Positions 11,195 to 24,522 of a stretch of DNA of 64,000 nucleotides are shown here, in pieces. Below the pieces are notes generated by a model. The model was not told where the DNA came from, did no database searches, and saw nothing but the letters and a program-made list of their open reading frames with translations. Source of the stretch: Tetrapyrgos nigripes. Taxonomy: Eukaryota; Basidiomycota; Agaricomycetes; Agaricales; Campanellaceae. The stretch spans positions 1-64,000 of the forward strand of contig JAACJM010000140.1 of the NCBI GenBank assembly GCA_013368315.1, in the 5' to 3' direction. The position numbers and the translations under genes were made by a program. Every line of letters starts with the position of its first letter. Position 1 is the first letter of the stretch.

Positions 11195-14100
11195 ATGGAA
11201 GACCCATACCCGCGTTCGCAGTCTGTCATGCAGACACGAGGTTCTGGCTTTCAAGTGCGTCTTTGGAGGAGATAAATGACTGTAATGAGTACTAACTAGG
11301 TCATTCCTTCAAATTTATCGCTCTCATTCCGCCTTCATCTACATCTACAATGTGTTTATCGTGCTCCTAGAGCAAGGCCAGTAAAATTCTTCAAAAAGTC
11401 ACCCACATTCGCGACAAAATCCGACTGGCTTCGCGTAGTGGCAACTTCAAGTCAGAAGACGATTCGCTGAACAGGAGTCCTTATATGCGCCAGACACGTT
11501 CTATGGACATCGACAGACATACCAAACCATACATGTCACAACCATTGCTCACCATTCCCAACATGCTTGACCCCGTCAGTGCGGATTCTCATGATGCCGA
11601 CGGTTATTCCTCCAATTCTTCACCTCATCATTCACCTGCACGTTCGGCATTTGACCGTGATGCGACTGCTGCCTCTCCTACCACCAACACCAGTACAAAC
11701 AGCACCTCTAGACCTAGGTCCAAATCACATACACATAACCACTCACGTACCAGCTCTAATCCCAAACAAGGCATGTCCAAGACAACTGCCAACGCTGATG
11801 GACTGCCGAATCGATCAATACCTAGAGCATTGATGCCTTCTGTGGCTGCAGCAACTGGGATAGCCCTCGGTCATGGTGGGAGGAGTGTTGGGGTTGATGG
11901 GTTACCCGTCAGTGATGAACTGTTGTTCTTGCGGGCACCTTCATCATCATCGCGGTCTACCTCAGCACATCCTCCTCCTCCTGCGAAGGAGAAGGATCCT
12001 GTGGTTGTGGGGCCTCCAAGGACCACTAGCCAGTCAAACAATAGCTTTAATAGGCGGTACTGGAATCAATTAGGTCTCGCAGCGGATTCGGACTCGTCCG
12101 CGCAGATTGCCTCTTCCGAGTTGGACAAGAGCACGAGGAGCAGGGATGGCACAACTGAGCCGAAATCTCAGTCTCATTCTCCCAAATCTGCGACCGTGTC
12201 AGGATCCTCGTCATCGCAGTCGCACTCACAGTCTACGTCCGTCGACCCAACCAGCCCATCGAACAGCTCTAGCTCCAAATCCAACACTCTATCGAGACCA
12301 TCGTTCCTATCATCCCCATCCTCTACTTCTGTCCAGTCTGTTGGCCAAGCTAGTGTCCATTCGACGGCTACATCGAGTTCTGAAGCGAGTTTTAAGAGTT
12401 GTGTAACCTCGGATGGTAATGGGTCGGATTTAAGTTCAGGCTCGAGTTCTGTATCGCGGCCTGGACATGGGACCAATGTTTTCAGCACGATGTTGGCAGC
12501 TGGAGTTGGGCAAGGGGCATCAGTCTCCACAGTGACGATTACGCAGTCTGGAAGCGACATGAAGCAGGCACAGGGGCATGGTAGAAGTATGAAAGAGAAG
12601 GAATTACCTTCCAGTCCCAATACCTCAACCGCAACGACAAGCACTACTTCCAAAGTGGATATGGGCAAGGTGTCGACGTCGATGGCGACAGCATCGTCAT
12701 CGCCCTCTTCATCAACACCGCCAGCTGTACCCTCAAAGGACGCCCATATATCCCGGAAAAACTCGCCCAGTAGAGGAAAAACAAATACTGGTATGTGTTA
12801 TTCTACTTTATCCTGTAAATGTTCCTAGATGTAACATTCTTCTTGCTCAGGCTCTTCATACTCTACTCCTGCTTCCAGCTCGTCGGCAGCCGCATCTGCC
12901 TCTACTCAAACTTCACACTCCTCTTCGCCTTCACCACCTACACGAATACCTCCACCCATTCCAGACCATCATCTTCAGCCTTCACCACCACCTCTCAAAC
13001 AACCGTCTACATCACCAGCTGCTCCAATTTTACCGTCGCAATTCACATCATTTGCTTCGATGGTCGAGGCAAATCCTGGGCCGTCTTCTACATCCACCAC
13101 ATCCACCTCGGCTGATAGTTTTGAGACAACTACGCCTACACAAGCATCACACTCACTACCTATATCCATACCCTCACCTATACCCATACCCACTTCATCT
13201 TCATCTTCACCACCGACGTCATCTTCATCTTCACCTTCATCGTCGTGGCCAGCACAACACACACGCGCCGTTACCACTCAAGCTGTATCACCTTCTACGC
13301 CTTCTTCTTCCGTACCCAGACCTCTCTCCAGCACATTACCACGCCCTTCCACATCCCAGACGCCATCGGGACCTACCAGAAGACCCACGGTACCGCGTTT
13401 AACAACTCCTCTACCTGGTCATCGGTTCAGTCTACAAATGACAGAAGGGGAGGCGATGGCGAGGTTATCTCCTTCAATTATCATCAGGCAGCCTGTGTTG
13501 CCCATCTTGAATCTGCCGAAATTGGGTGAGACTAGCAGTGGAGGCGAGAGTCAGAACGAGGGTAATACGACTAGGAGACCAATGACGAGTCAGGGTCTTG
13601 TTGGTCGGAGTACGAGTATGATTATAGGTGGAAGTGGGACTAGTGGTGTGAAGTTAAAACATATGCCTGCGTTGCCTATGGCTGGGACAAGTAGAGAAGC
13701 TACGGGAAGAGAAGAGGAAGATACGGACTCTGAAGAGTCGGAAGATGATGATGACGACGATGAAGATAATGATAATGTCGAAACGAACGAGAACGATGAT
13801 GACGATGATGGGGATGGGGATGGAGAGACTGATGAAGTTTCCGGACAAAGTTCGGAGAGGACTCAGCAGGAACAGCAGGCACAGGCACAGGAAAAAGGCG
13901 GACCTTTACTCCCTTCGTTTGTAGATTTTGGGAAATTTGACATGGGGTCGATGTTTGAGAGGAAGCAGAATGTGAAAGGCAAGGAGAGGGAGAAGGACTC
14001 GTTGCAAACAGATTCATCTGCTATGAAGACGCCTATTGTTGGTACTGGAGGCATTAATACGCCGGTTCCAGGAGGCCCATCTGCGATAAAGACGCCGAGA

Positions 14101-16308
14101 TATGGGCATACCGGCCAACAGGACTATTTTTCTGCGAGACGTCCAGATACGTCTTCGTCTTTGTCTTCGGCATTGACGCCTGCTCCTGCTATATCGATAC
14201 CTGTTCCTAGTCCTGGTCGGCCCACGTTGTACAAGCATGCTTCAAGGAGTATGATTGATATACCTGGGTTTGGGGTTGGTACTTCGTCATCACCGGCGTC
14301 GTCATCAGTGACCCCATCTTCGCTGAAGCCACAGCCACAAGAAACTGGGAAAGATGGTGTCTTGGATGGTACAAGCGGGATCAAGAAGAAGAAAAGTAAG
14401 GATTGGCTTGGACGGAAGAAGAGTCGTGATCTCAAGGAGGAGGCCAAGCTGTCTGAAGGCCAGCAGCAGCAGCAAACTTCAATTGAAAGCGGCTCTTCAA
14501 AATCCAAACACGACCAAGCTCCAGTACCATCCTCGACGAACAGAGACGATCTCATATTGGAGGAACCTCGACGGTTGGGTGGTGCAGCTATTGCTGCTGC
14601 CGCTGCCAATCTCACTTCGTCAGCGCCTGGTGCACACGAGTCTAGTAGTGCCGCTGTTCATGCTCAGACTCCGAGTCAAGCTCATACCCAGGAGGCGGGC
14701 GCAGCGATCCCTTTAACCTCTATTCGACGACGACGTTCCATGCCATCGTTTACGGCATCTTCACCTCCCCCTCCATACCCTGCTTTCCCTCTCAAGTGCC
14801 ACTCTATCTTGGAAATTCCACTAGGTTCATACGAATTACCACCATCTACCCCTTCACTACCATCAGCACCATCACGAGCCACGTCTCGTTTCGAAGAGTT
14901 ACAAAGGCTGCTGCAACAAGGGACCCTCACTGGGGAAGAAGGAAACGAAAAATTGCCGCCATATACGAATGATATTTATTTGCGAGCGATTATGCCTAGG
15001 AAGATGGAGTTTATCAGACCTGGTGCCCAAGCCAAGGATAGAAAGTGGAGAAGGGTAATTTGCGAGCTGCATGGGACAGTATTTAGGGTGTATAGATGTC
15101 CACCAGAGCTTTCGGGTACCGGTAAAGTGGCAGATTGGTGGGAAAGGAAAGTCGGTGTTGGGGATATGAGTGTTGGAGAAGGCGTTGGTGGTGGTGTACT
15201 TTCTAGTGGGACAATTTCGGTTGCGTCTAGCGGGAATCCCGCTGATGAGCAGAGGAGGGATGAAGAAAGAGAAAGGGCTAGAAGAGAAAAGTTGGAAGGA
15301 GAAGCTCAGGGTAGTGGGCAGATGCATACGTCGATTAGGTTGCCGTCTACGCCGAGGTCGCCTTCGCAGAACAGACTCAAGTGCAGACGCAGCAATTGCA
15401 AAGGCAGTCTCCGGAGCATAGGGGTAGCCAGGAAGACGCTGGTGAGGAGTCTCCACAACGGAGTAGGTCGAAGTTTACGACTTTCTTGAAACCCATCAAG
15501 ACGCACAATCGTTCTCAGAGCGATCTTCCACCGACGCCGAGAAGTGCGAATCCACCTAGGTCTTCTTTCAATATACCTCGTCCATCGTTTGGAGCTTCGT
15601 CGTCGTCGGATATTGGTACCAGTGCGAATTCCTCTATGATATCGATGACGCCGGCCACCTCCAATCAGAGTTTGTCTCTGTCTGTACCAAATTCTGCGTC
15701 GACGTCTTCCACTTCTTCTTCATTGGCGCCACCTCAGCCTGCTCCTTCGCTTCGCAGCACCAGTACGACAAGATCTCGTGCTAGTTCTCGTGCACCTCCT
15801 CCAGCGCCCAACTATCCTCCCGGAGTTTCTTGTCCAGCCCCAGACAAAACCGATCTCATCAAGGCTTATACTCTTCAAAACGCTGAAAGTGGGCTGGGTA
15901 ACGACTATGTGAAGCGGAGGAATGTGATAAGAGTGAGGCTGGAAGGAGAGCAGTTCCTTTTGCAAGCTAAAGATGTAGCGGAAGTTGTCATTTGGATCGA
16001 GGTATGTCCTTATCTACCTTTTTTTGCTCTAGAAGCAGAAAACTGAATTGTGCTATAGGGGCTACATGCTGCGACTAATATAGCGCTTGATTTGGATGAA
16101 CGGCCTATGCCTCGTGGACCGATGTTTCCAAGGTGCGTGTATGCTACGGCGATGTAGGCCCGGTACTGACTCTTCTTTTTTTCTTCTGATTTTCAGGCGG
16201 CGTCGGAGACGCCCTCGGCGGACGGAAACTGGGACTGGAACGGGCAATAATGGAACTGCGGGCAGTGGAAACGCTAGCAACAGCAATGACCTTGCAACAG
16301 TGACATGA
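11195..16308 (+). CDS. Large PH-domain protein, Skg3/Caf120-like
   Basis: Exons: 11195-11254, 11371-12790, 12851-15310, 15370-16001, 16059-16132, 16197-16308 (about 1585 residues). The start at 11195 follows an in-frame stop at 11177, and intron 1 has a perfect TACTAAC branch site. Most of the protein is Ser/Pro/Thr-rich and disordered, with an acidic run (about 13740-13830) and a poly-Q (14461). Near the C-terminus is a split PH-like domain: [31 protein letters not shown], then a roughly 250-residue low-complexity insert, then [64 protein letters not shown]. It probably binds membranes or scaffolds signalling. The fourth intron (15311-15369, 59 bp, GTAGTG..GCAG) is proposed only because the frame must shift there; a one-base error is the alternative. 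Confidence 0.75.
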
Positions 16309-16841
16309 TTAATGCTGTGTGGGCTGGTGGCAATCTATCCAATCTTTCTGTGTAATCCCTACTCTCTCTTTCTTATCCGCTATGTTATGCGCTACGCTGG
16401 ACTATTTCCCCTGTATGTAAATTATCCTAGAGAATGTGTATATATGTAGTAGTACTTGTAGCAGAGAAAAAAAATTTTCAGCAGGATTGACAACATGACC
16501 GAAAATTCCCACGAGATGATTTGGTCCGATGGTGGCCGAATTAGGCAGCCGCGCATCAGCAGCTTACCTGTTATCTTCTTCCACCTCAATCGATTCTCGT
16601 CCTCCTCATCGTCTACAACGTCCCGACGCCCTCCCGCTCCTCGTCGAGCTCATTTCTCTCAAAACTGCTCTCCGGCGCAGCCCACAACAAAGGTCAAACA
16701 GGGTCCCTGTTTTCCACCGAGTCGTAACCAACAACAGCTTTTTTCTCTCATCCAGACCTCACTCCTCCTCTTCAAAACTACTCAAATCCCACTTCTGAGC
16801 ACTCATTTACCCTCTAGAAGCCCTTGACGACGAACAAAACC
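16309..16841. other. Intergenic between PH-domain gene and PP1 gene
   Basis: Contains the 3' end of the PH-domain gene and a pyrimidine-rich stretch (about 16570-16800) that probably serves as promoter and 5' UTR of the PP1 gene. Small open frames here are not supported as genes. Confidence 0.5.
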
Positions 16842-18419
<1,578 letters not shown>

Positions 18420-19562
18420 GCTGGTCAACCCTGGGTTCGCTGTCACCCCAGAACGATACTCAAGTCGTTCTGGGTACTATCTGATGAGTGTCATGGTGAC
18501 ACTGTCAGCATAGGTTCTTCCTTTCTGTCGCCGCCTTCACCTGTCCCTTCATTCTCTCGCTTCTCCTGTCCCTTCCTTCTCGCTTCTATCAATATATTCT
18601 ACTCCCGCTTTGGGTTCTCAGGTCCTGTATTATTTTGCTATATTCCTTTCCCCTTTTTTTTATTGAACGCTGCATGTTGGGTTGTCTGTGTGTAATAACT
18701 GTGAATCTGGGTGTGACTCGTGGAAGTCGGTCTCTGCGGGGTAATTACTATGGGCGGTTTCGCGACCGACCGGTGGTTGTCGAAGCAGGTTGTAGGATAT
18801 CGACAGGTGGAAAGATGGGGCAGGGATGCTAAGCAGGGCCGCAGTAGAAGATCAATGTTGGCTGAACACGAAGATGTTCGATGAACACCACCGTTCCTTT
18901 ACTGGTTTACGACTTTCGTTTCCTATTTCCTTCCACCTTCGCTACGTACAACTTCTACCTAATCTTCCTCTGTTATACCTTCCTTATCTCTCTCTGCTAC
19001 CTTTGTCTTTCAAGTTATGCATACCCCTACCCTTACCACCACCTGCTTACACTTTTCTTTCCACCATTGTACGCCCCACTCCCCCTCCTCATTGTCGTTG
19101 GTGTACACTGTGCGCTATACGCCTCATTTTCTCCTTGTTCTCTTCTTAACAAATTGCACATGACAGACAGCTAGCTAGCTACGTTACGTTGATGACGACT
19201 GGTACCAGACTGTTCCCAACCCACCCAATCACTTATTGTCAACCAACCAACAAACACAATTTGTGTATTTATCTACGCAAATATTTTTTCTTTTCTTTTC
19301 CCCTACACATACACTCTGGAGCCTGACTATTGTTTGGAGTGAGGGATTGGCGGTGTCCGTATACCGTGCCGACCGACGAGATGACTATGGAAATGCTCAC
19401 GTCAACGGACCACTATCACGAGGGCGAGTAGCCAGCACAACGTCTGACTTCTTGAGTGACCTTATCATTACATTGATAGACGGCGACGCTCTTGACTTCT
19501 AGTCAGGCCAGTTATGTGCCAGTGTCAATGACCCGCATACACCTCACTATCCATTCCCTTGC
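18420..19562. other. Intergenic, pyrimidine-rich
   Basis: Downstream of PP1 on the + strand and downstream of the minus-strand F-box gene, so it is a convergent 3' region. It contains long T/C-rich stretches (18520-18660, 18900-19160) that create fortuitous open frames. No gene, RNA or repeat is recognised. Confidence 0.5.
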
Positions 19563-21230
19563 CTAATCAGAAGACTGTACCGCATAATCCCTCTCCGAAA
19601 CCTCAAAATGCAACCCAGCATCTCTCAATATCCTCAAAGCCCCGACGTGCATATCCACCTTGTTCATACGTTCGCTCTGCGTCATCAACCCAAATAGCCT
19701 CAGCTTGACATTCTTCAGACAATTAACTCCCATCTCCAGAGTGTGCTCGCTATTCGGTATCCAGCGTGACCGAACCATGCCGATGAATAAAACAACGGCA
19801 AATGAATGATGAGCCTGAAAAAAGAGGTGTTGTAAATAGGGAAGAAGGCAACGGGAGGAGTTCCGATCATGGATGAAGGACAGTTGCTCGATGAAGTGAG
19901 GTGTGAGGATTGTGTTTTTGGTAGTTCCCTTGATGGGACGTTCGTGAATGGTGAGATCCACGAGGGAAGGTATGCATTCCAGGAGTTGGAGGATGATATG
20001 GTCGGTGTTGGAAAGACTCACCAAACTCAGCGAGGTCAAATTACAACCTGAGCGAATGAGGAATGTCTGAATATCGGATAGGTGAAGCTCTGTGTCGGGG
20101 TACATTGGCTCCACCCCGGAAAGGCAAAGCGATGTGAGCTGAGGCAGAACCAGCAGCCGAAGGAAGACCGTAAGATTACGGTCCCACTTGTCCACAGAGA
20201 TTGTCAGGGATCTCATGAAGTGAACCACAGGCTCCGCCTCAGCTGCATCTTCAGCTGGGCCATAGCAGCGTTCAATGGTGACCGTCCGGGCTTCAGAAGC
20301 TGACATTAGCCGTTCTCTGATAGCCATGGGCCTATGCACCCACAAAGTCAGGTCGTGAAGTTGAGTCCACGGAACCCTTATCTCCGTACTCGCCAAGTAA
20401 ATTTCTCCACCATCATCGAGAACGCCAAGTTGGAGACTCCGAAGATTTGGAGCAGAACTGAAAGAGTCTACAGTTGCTGCGGACTCGGTATCAAAAGTGC
20501 CTGTACTAGTAGGCCACAGCTCAAGCTGTCGAAGTAAAGGCAGCCTGTCCTTGATTGCGGTGAACTCTGTATCCAGAAGGTGACACCTATCCACATCTAG
20601 GGTTACCGTCTCCCATCGCATAGATTCTGGAACAAAGGCACGCAGGACAGCTCGTGCGTCGTCCGAAGTGACTGGCAAGACGAGTGATATGTGCAGAGGA
20701 GATTGCTTCGACAACGACAAGTGGGTATCAACCATAGACAGAACTCTCTGAATGGAATATTCGCAATCGCTGAGGTCAACAGATATGTGTGTCCACAACG
20801 AAGAGGTTGTCCTAGCCAGCTCGCGCCAACCTGCGCATACCTGAGACAACCTGACGACAGGACAATCCATTTTCTCGTTAGCCTTGCTTTCTTTGCAGCA
20901 AAATCCGAAAATCCGAGCAAGGAGTTCAGGAGGCAATCTCCTAATTGGGGCTAGAAGTGATTTATACCGAGAAATCCTGAGGAAGAGCCTTTGCTGCTCG
21001 TTTTGCAACGAAACAATCTGCGACTCTCGCAGACTGGCGGTCTTCTCAGCTTCTCGTAGACATTGCACAACGTCCTTGAGATTAGCGGTGTATGTACCGA
21101 AATTACTGCGCAATGATGCAAGGATGTTGATGTTCTGCGAGTGGCCAGAGGTGATTGGGACGCGAGTGGGTACAGTCATAATAGCAAGTTGTTGGTACAC
21201 TGCTAGTGAGTCGCATAAAGAATGAGCCAA
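19563..21230 (-). CDS. F-box-like/LRR protein, paralogue 2
   Basis: Single-exon frame of 555 residues. The N-terminal coiled coil (LREAEKTASLRESQIVSLQ..) leads into an F-box-like domain: IRRLPPELLARIFGFCC followed by CPVVRLSQVCAGWRELARTTSSLW, the pattern of agaricomycete F-box-like proteins. The rest is an irregular LRR-like repeat region (LRQLELWP.., LTSLCLSG.., LTSLSLVSLS..) ending RILRDAGLHFEVSERDYA. A likely role is substrate receptor of an SCF E3 ligase, by family. The start is uncertain: MTVPTRV at 21179 aligns better with the other copies than the first methionine. It is closely similar throughout to the copy at 22388-24070. Confidence 0.8.
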   Translation of the reverse strand: MAHSLCDSLAVYQQLAIMTVPTRVPITSGHSQNINILASLRSNFGTYTANLKDVVQCLREAEKTASLRESQIVSLQNEQQRLFLRISRYKSLLAPIRRLPPELLARIFGFCCKESKANEKMDCPVVRLSQVCAGWRELARTTSSLWTHISVDLSDCEYSIQRVLSMVDTHLSLSKQSPLHISLVLPVTSDDARAVLRAFVPESMRWETVTLDVDRCHLLDTEFTAIKDRLPLLRQLELWPTSTGTFDTESAATVDSFSSAPNLRSLQLGVLDDGGEIYLASTEIRVPWTQLHDLTLWVHRPMAIRERLMSASEARTVTIERCYGPAEDAAEAEPVVHFMRSLTISVDKWDRNLTVFLRLLVLPQLTSLCLSGVEPMYPDTELHLSDIQTFLIRSGCNLTSLSLVSLSNTDHIILQLLECIPSLVDLTIHERPIKGTTKNTILTPHFIEQLSFIHDRNSSRCLLPYLQHLFFQAHHSFAVVLFIGMVRSRWIPNSEHTLEMGVNCLKNVKLRLFGLMTQSERMNKVDMHVGALRILRDAGLHFEVSERDYAVQSSD

Positions 21231-21830
21231 AAAGAGTAGAATAGCTCAGTGAAATCATACCGGGGCGAGCGAAATCAATGGTTGCGTGAGTCCCCGAGAG
21301 ATAGTAAAAAGGCAAGAGGAAATTTTTAACAAACGCAAACGCGTCACTAAAACATGTGCAATTCACATGGCCTCTGCCACGTGTCTAGAGCGACGCGTCG
21401 ACTGCCGTTATCGTACCCTTTTGAAGAAGTTGAAGCTTTAAGCTTTGAGGGCCTTGCCCAGGACGTATTCAGAATGTAGAAGATATACACTCATTGTAGT
21501 GGTATTCTTACGGACACACTGGCAGACCAAGAAACGCAATAGCACTGTAGGTAGCAATATTGGTTGAATATTGGCAATACGTACTATCCCAAGGGCAACA
21601 GTAAAACATAGGTAAGCCCTCCGCAGAATTCAAATACAAGACGTCGTTTATCCTGGTATCGACAAGGGTTACTATGGAAAGGGTCGCATCAGCCGACCGC
21701 AATCGTTGTGGGGACTAGCCACCGGCCGCGGAACGTCTTTCACCGACTTCGTCGACATTACATTGACAGACGGAGCTGACGGACATTCTTGAAGATTGAA
21801 GCTTGAAGACTCTCGAGCTCAAGTAGGCTC
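21231..21830. other. Intergenic upstream of F-box paralogue 2
   Basis: No gene is seen. This is the upstream region of the minus-strand F-box gene and leads into the plus-strand F-box relic starting near 21837. Confidence 0.4.
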
Positions 21831-21836
21831 GCTGTG

Positions 21837-22085
21837 GTCAAGAACAATCTGTCTTTGCTTAACCAGCTTGAGCTCTGGCCTCCCACGAATAATGGCTCTC
21901 AGGAGCCTCTGGCAGATGAAGAGTCACGGTTAAGCTCAGTTAACTTGATTTTTTGAGAAATGTTGAGCTGAGGTATATTGGGTTCGATGTGACGTCCGGA
22001 TGAGCGCGAGTTTGCGGTGGTGGTAGTGGGGCGTTTGGGATTGTTGAGGTGCTTGGGTTACAGTTTGAAGTGATAGAGGGATTAC
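21837..22085 (+). pseudogene. Internally deleted F-box relic
   Basis: On the + strand, opposite to its neighbours, are two disconnected pieces of the F-box family. VKNNLSLLNQLELWPP (about 21837-21884) matches the IKDRLPLLRQLELWP segment of paralogue 2. VELRYIGF and GAFGIVEVLGLQFEVIEG (21962-22085) match the C-terminal VELRFIGL and ALRILRDAGLHFEVSE segments of the two intact copies. The LRR region that should separate them is missing and stops intervene. It is therefore a dead, deleted copy. Confidence 0.55.
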
Positions 22086-22387
22086 TTTGGACTTCCTTCG
22101 TAATCATACCAGAATTGCTGCATGGACAGCCTTCCTCCCTTCTTTACTTGCGCATACGTATATTTAGAGAACTTATGCAGTACTATATATTACTTTTTCA
22201 GTCTGGCTGCGCGAAACCAAATTCAAGGATAACTGAATGATTTAGTTGATACAATTCATTGTCAATCTAGTGGCATAACAAGCTGCAGCTGAACGAACAG
22301 ATGTCTATATGAGTAAAAAGAGCCAAAAAAGGGTTTGAAGTTCTGCAGAATTCCGGCACACTCCTGGCGCGCCGTCCATTTCGTTGC

Positions 22388-24070
22388 CTAATAGGAAGAC
22401 CGCTTAGCATAATCCCTCCTCGACATCTCAAAATACAACCCAGCAGCTCTCAGCATCGTCAAAGACCTCACATTGATCTCCACCAACTCGCGTTCAGCGT
22501 TTTCCATCAAACCGATAAACCTGAGCTCGACATTTCTCAAACAGTTGACGCCCATCTCTGTAGCGTGTTCGAGATTCGGTATCCAACGCGATCGGACCAT
22601 GGCGACGAATGACGAGATGACAAATATTAATGGTGCGCGGCCATGTACTTGGAAAGAGACGGTTTTCAGACGGGGAAGAAAACGATGGAAGGACTTGCGA
22701 TCATGGTTGAAGGACAGTTGTCCGACGAAGTAAGGTGTGAGGATTGTGTTTTGCGAATGGTCCTGGATGGGGCGCTCATGAATGATGAGTTCTACGAGGG
22801 AGGGTATGCACTCCAGGATTTCGAGGATGACATGGTCAGTGTTGGAAAGGTTGACCAAGCTCAGAGAGGTCAAAATACAACCTGACCGAATGAGGAATGC
22901 CTGGATATCGGAGAAGCAAAAGTCCGTGTCCGGATACATTGGCTCCGCCCCCGAGAGGCAAAGGGAGGTGAGTTGGGGTAGAGTCAGCGGCCGAAGGAAC
23001 ACTGTAGGATTACGATCCCAGTGGTCCACGCAAATTGTCAACGATGCCATGTTGTAGACTACCGGCTCAGGCTTGGAATCCTCTGCATCTGGGCTGTAGC
23101 AGTGTTCAATGGTGACCTTCCGGGCTGCAGAAGCCGATCTCAACAGTTTGCTGATAGCTATGGGTTTATGACCCCATAAAGTCAGGTCGTGAAGCTGAGG
23201 CCACGGAACTTCTATCTTTGTCTGTGTATCTGTACCGAGCTTAAAACTCCGTAGCACTGGGGCAGAGATGAAAGAATCTACAGTCGCTTCGTTGTCGGGA
23301 ATCTCGATATCGACGGGACTAGGAGGCCATACCTCCAGCTGTCGAAGCAAAGGCAGCCTACCCTTGATTGTGGCGAACTCGGGATCCAGAAGATGACTCC
23401 TATCCACATCCAAGCTTACAGTCTCCCATCGCATGGAATGAGGAATAAAAGCACGGATGACAACGAGTGCGTCATCCGTGACTGCTGACGGCAAGACGAG
23501 TGTTATATGAAGAGGAGATTGCTTGGACAAGGTCAGATGCGTTTTGATCATTAAGAGAATCTGTTCAACGGAATGCCCGGACTTGTTCAAGTCAACAGCG
23601 ATGCGAGCCCACAACGAAGAGGTTGTCCTGACCAGCTCACGCCAGCCTGCGCACACTTGAGACAACTTGACGACAGGACAACTCATTGTTGCGTCAACCT
23701 TGCTTTCTGTGCAGCAAAAGTCAAAAATTCGAACCAGAAGCTCGGGTGGAGGTCTCCTGATTGGTGCTAGAAGAGATTTGCAGTGAGAAATCCGGAGAAA
23801 CAACCTCTGCTGCTCATTCTGCAGAGAAACAATCTGTGACTCGAGCAGACTGGCGGTGTTCTCGGCTTCTCGCAGGCATTGCGCGACATCCTTGAGGCCC
23901 GTGCTGTATGTGCCGAAGTTGCTGCGCAAAATGGCGAAGATGTTATGTTTGCCATTTTGAACGGCATTCGCAGGACGGTTCTCTACGGCCATGGCAACTG
24001 CGAGTCCTGCGGATGAAAAGGCATAAGGAACTCGATGATTATATTCCGAAGATGTCCCTACCAGAAACAA
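22388..24070 (-). CDS. F-box-like/LRR protein, paralogue 3
   Basis: Single-exon frame of 560 residues, same orientation as and closely similar to the 19563-21230 copy: coiled coil, F-box-like domain (IRRPPPELLVRIFDFCC..LSQVCAGWRELVRTTSSLW), LRR-like region, C-terminal LTMLRAAGLYFEMSRRDYA. The third position of the PELL box differs from paralogue 2 (RPPPELL versus RLPPELL). The start is unsettled; the methionine at 23992 (MAVENRP..) begins the part shared with other copies, and the 26 residues before it have no counterpart. Predicted role: substrate receptor of an SCF-type ligase. The target is unknown. Confidence 0.8.
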   Translation of the reverse strand: MFLVGTSSEYNHRVPYAFSSAGLAVAMAVENRPANAVQNGKHNIFAILRSNFGTYSTGLKDVAQCLREAENTASLLESQIVSLQNEQQRLFLRISHCKSLLAPIRRPPPELLVRIFDFCCTESKVDATMSCPVVKLSQVCAGWRELVRTTSSLWARIAVDLNKSGHSVEQILLMIKTHLTLSKQSPLHITLVLPSAVTDDALVVIRAFIPHSMRWETVSLDVDRSHLLDPEFATIKGRLPLLRQLEVWPPSPVDIEIPDNEATVDSFISAPVLRSFKLGTDTQTKIEVPWPQLHDLTLWGHKPIAISKLLRSASAARKVTIEHCYSPDAEDSKPEPVVYNMASLTICVDHWDRNPTVFLRPLTLPQLTSLCLSGAEPMYPDTDFCFSDIQAFLIRSGCILTSLSLVNLSNTDHVILEILECIPSLVELIIHERPIQDHSQNTILTPYFVGQLSFNHDRKSFHRFLPRLKTVSFQVHGRAPLIFVISSFVAMVRSRWIPNLEHATEMGVNCLRNVELRFIGLMENAERELVEINVRSLTMLRAAGLYFEMSRRDYAKRSSY

Positions 24071-24522
24071 TCGGTTTCTTAAAGAGGAGCGCGAGAGGTC
24101 GGTGGATGAGAGGCAAAGTCAAAAACAAAACCTAGCGTGCCAACGCGTCGAGAGTCGGACACGTGCAGTTCATATTCTTCTTTCTCCTACTCGTTTGAAT
24201 TGACAATCCACCTTCTGACCGACATAGACGCCAACAGCTTCCTACCAATGCGAAGAAGAAGCCTCAACTCTCCACTCTAAGGCTCCAGACCAACCAAGGA
24301 CTGCAAGAGAGCGACAACCGAATGCTTCAAATCGTGACGAGCTGGATATGTCCAGTGCTCATAAAGACTATGGGCGAGTTGTATAGGAGGTGTACAACGT
24401 CTCGGCTTCTGCCTTCTCTTTGGGCGACCATTGTATTGACTTAATCAGGTGAGCATGCGTTGTGGACGGGCGTTATAGCCCGTTAAAGTTTATCTTTCAC
24501 CAACAAAAACCTCATTACACCA
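24071..24522. other. Divergent intergenic region
   Basis: Lies between the 5' end of F-box paralogue 3 (minus) and the GS-like gene (plus). No gene, RNA or repeat is recognised. Confidence 0.5.

Noticed and set aside
11485..12828. ATG at 11485 as the start of the PH-domain gene
   Set aside because: The frame stays open upstream to a CCTAG acceptor at 11370, and a well-formed intron with a TACTAAC branch joins it to an ATG at 11195 that follows an in-frame stop.
13654..14017. Antisense open frames opposite the PH-domain gene
   Set aside because: They mirror acidic and Ser-rich low-complexity coding sequence; no domain or splice signals on that strand.
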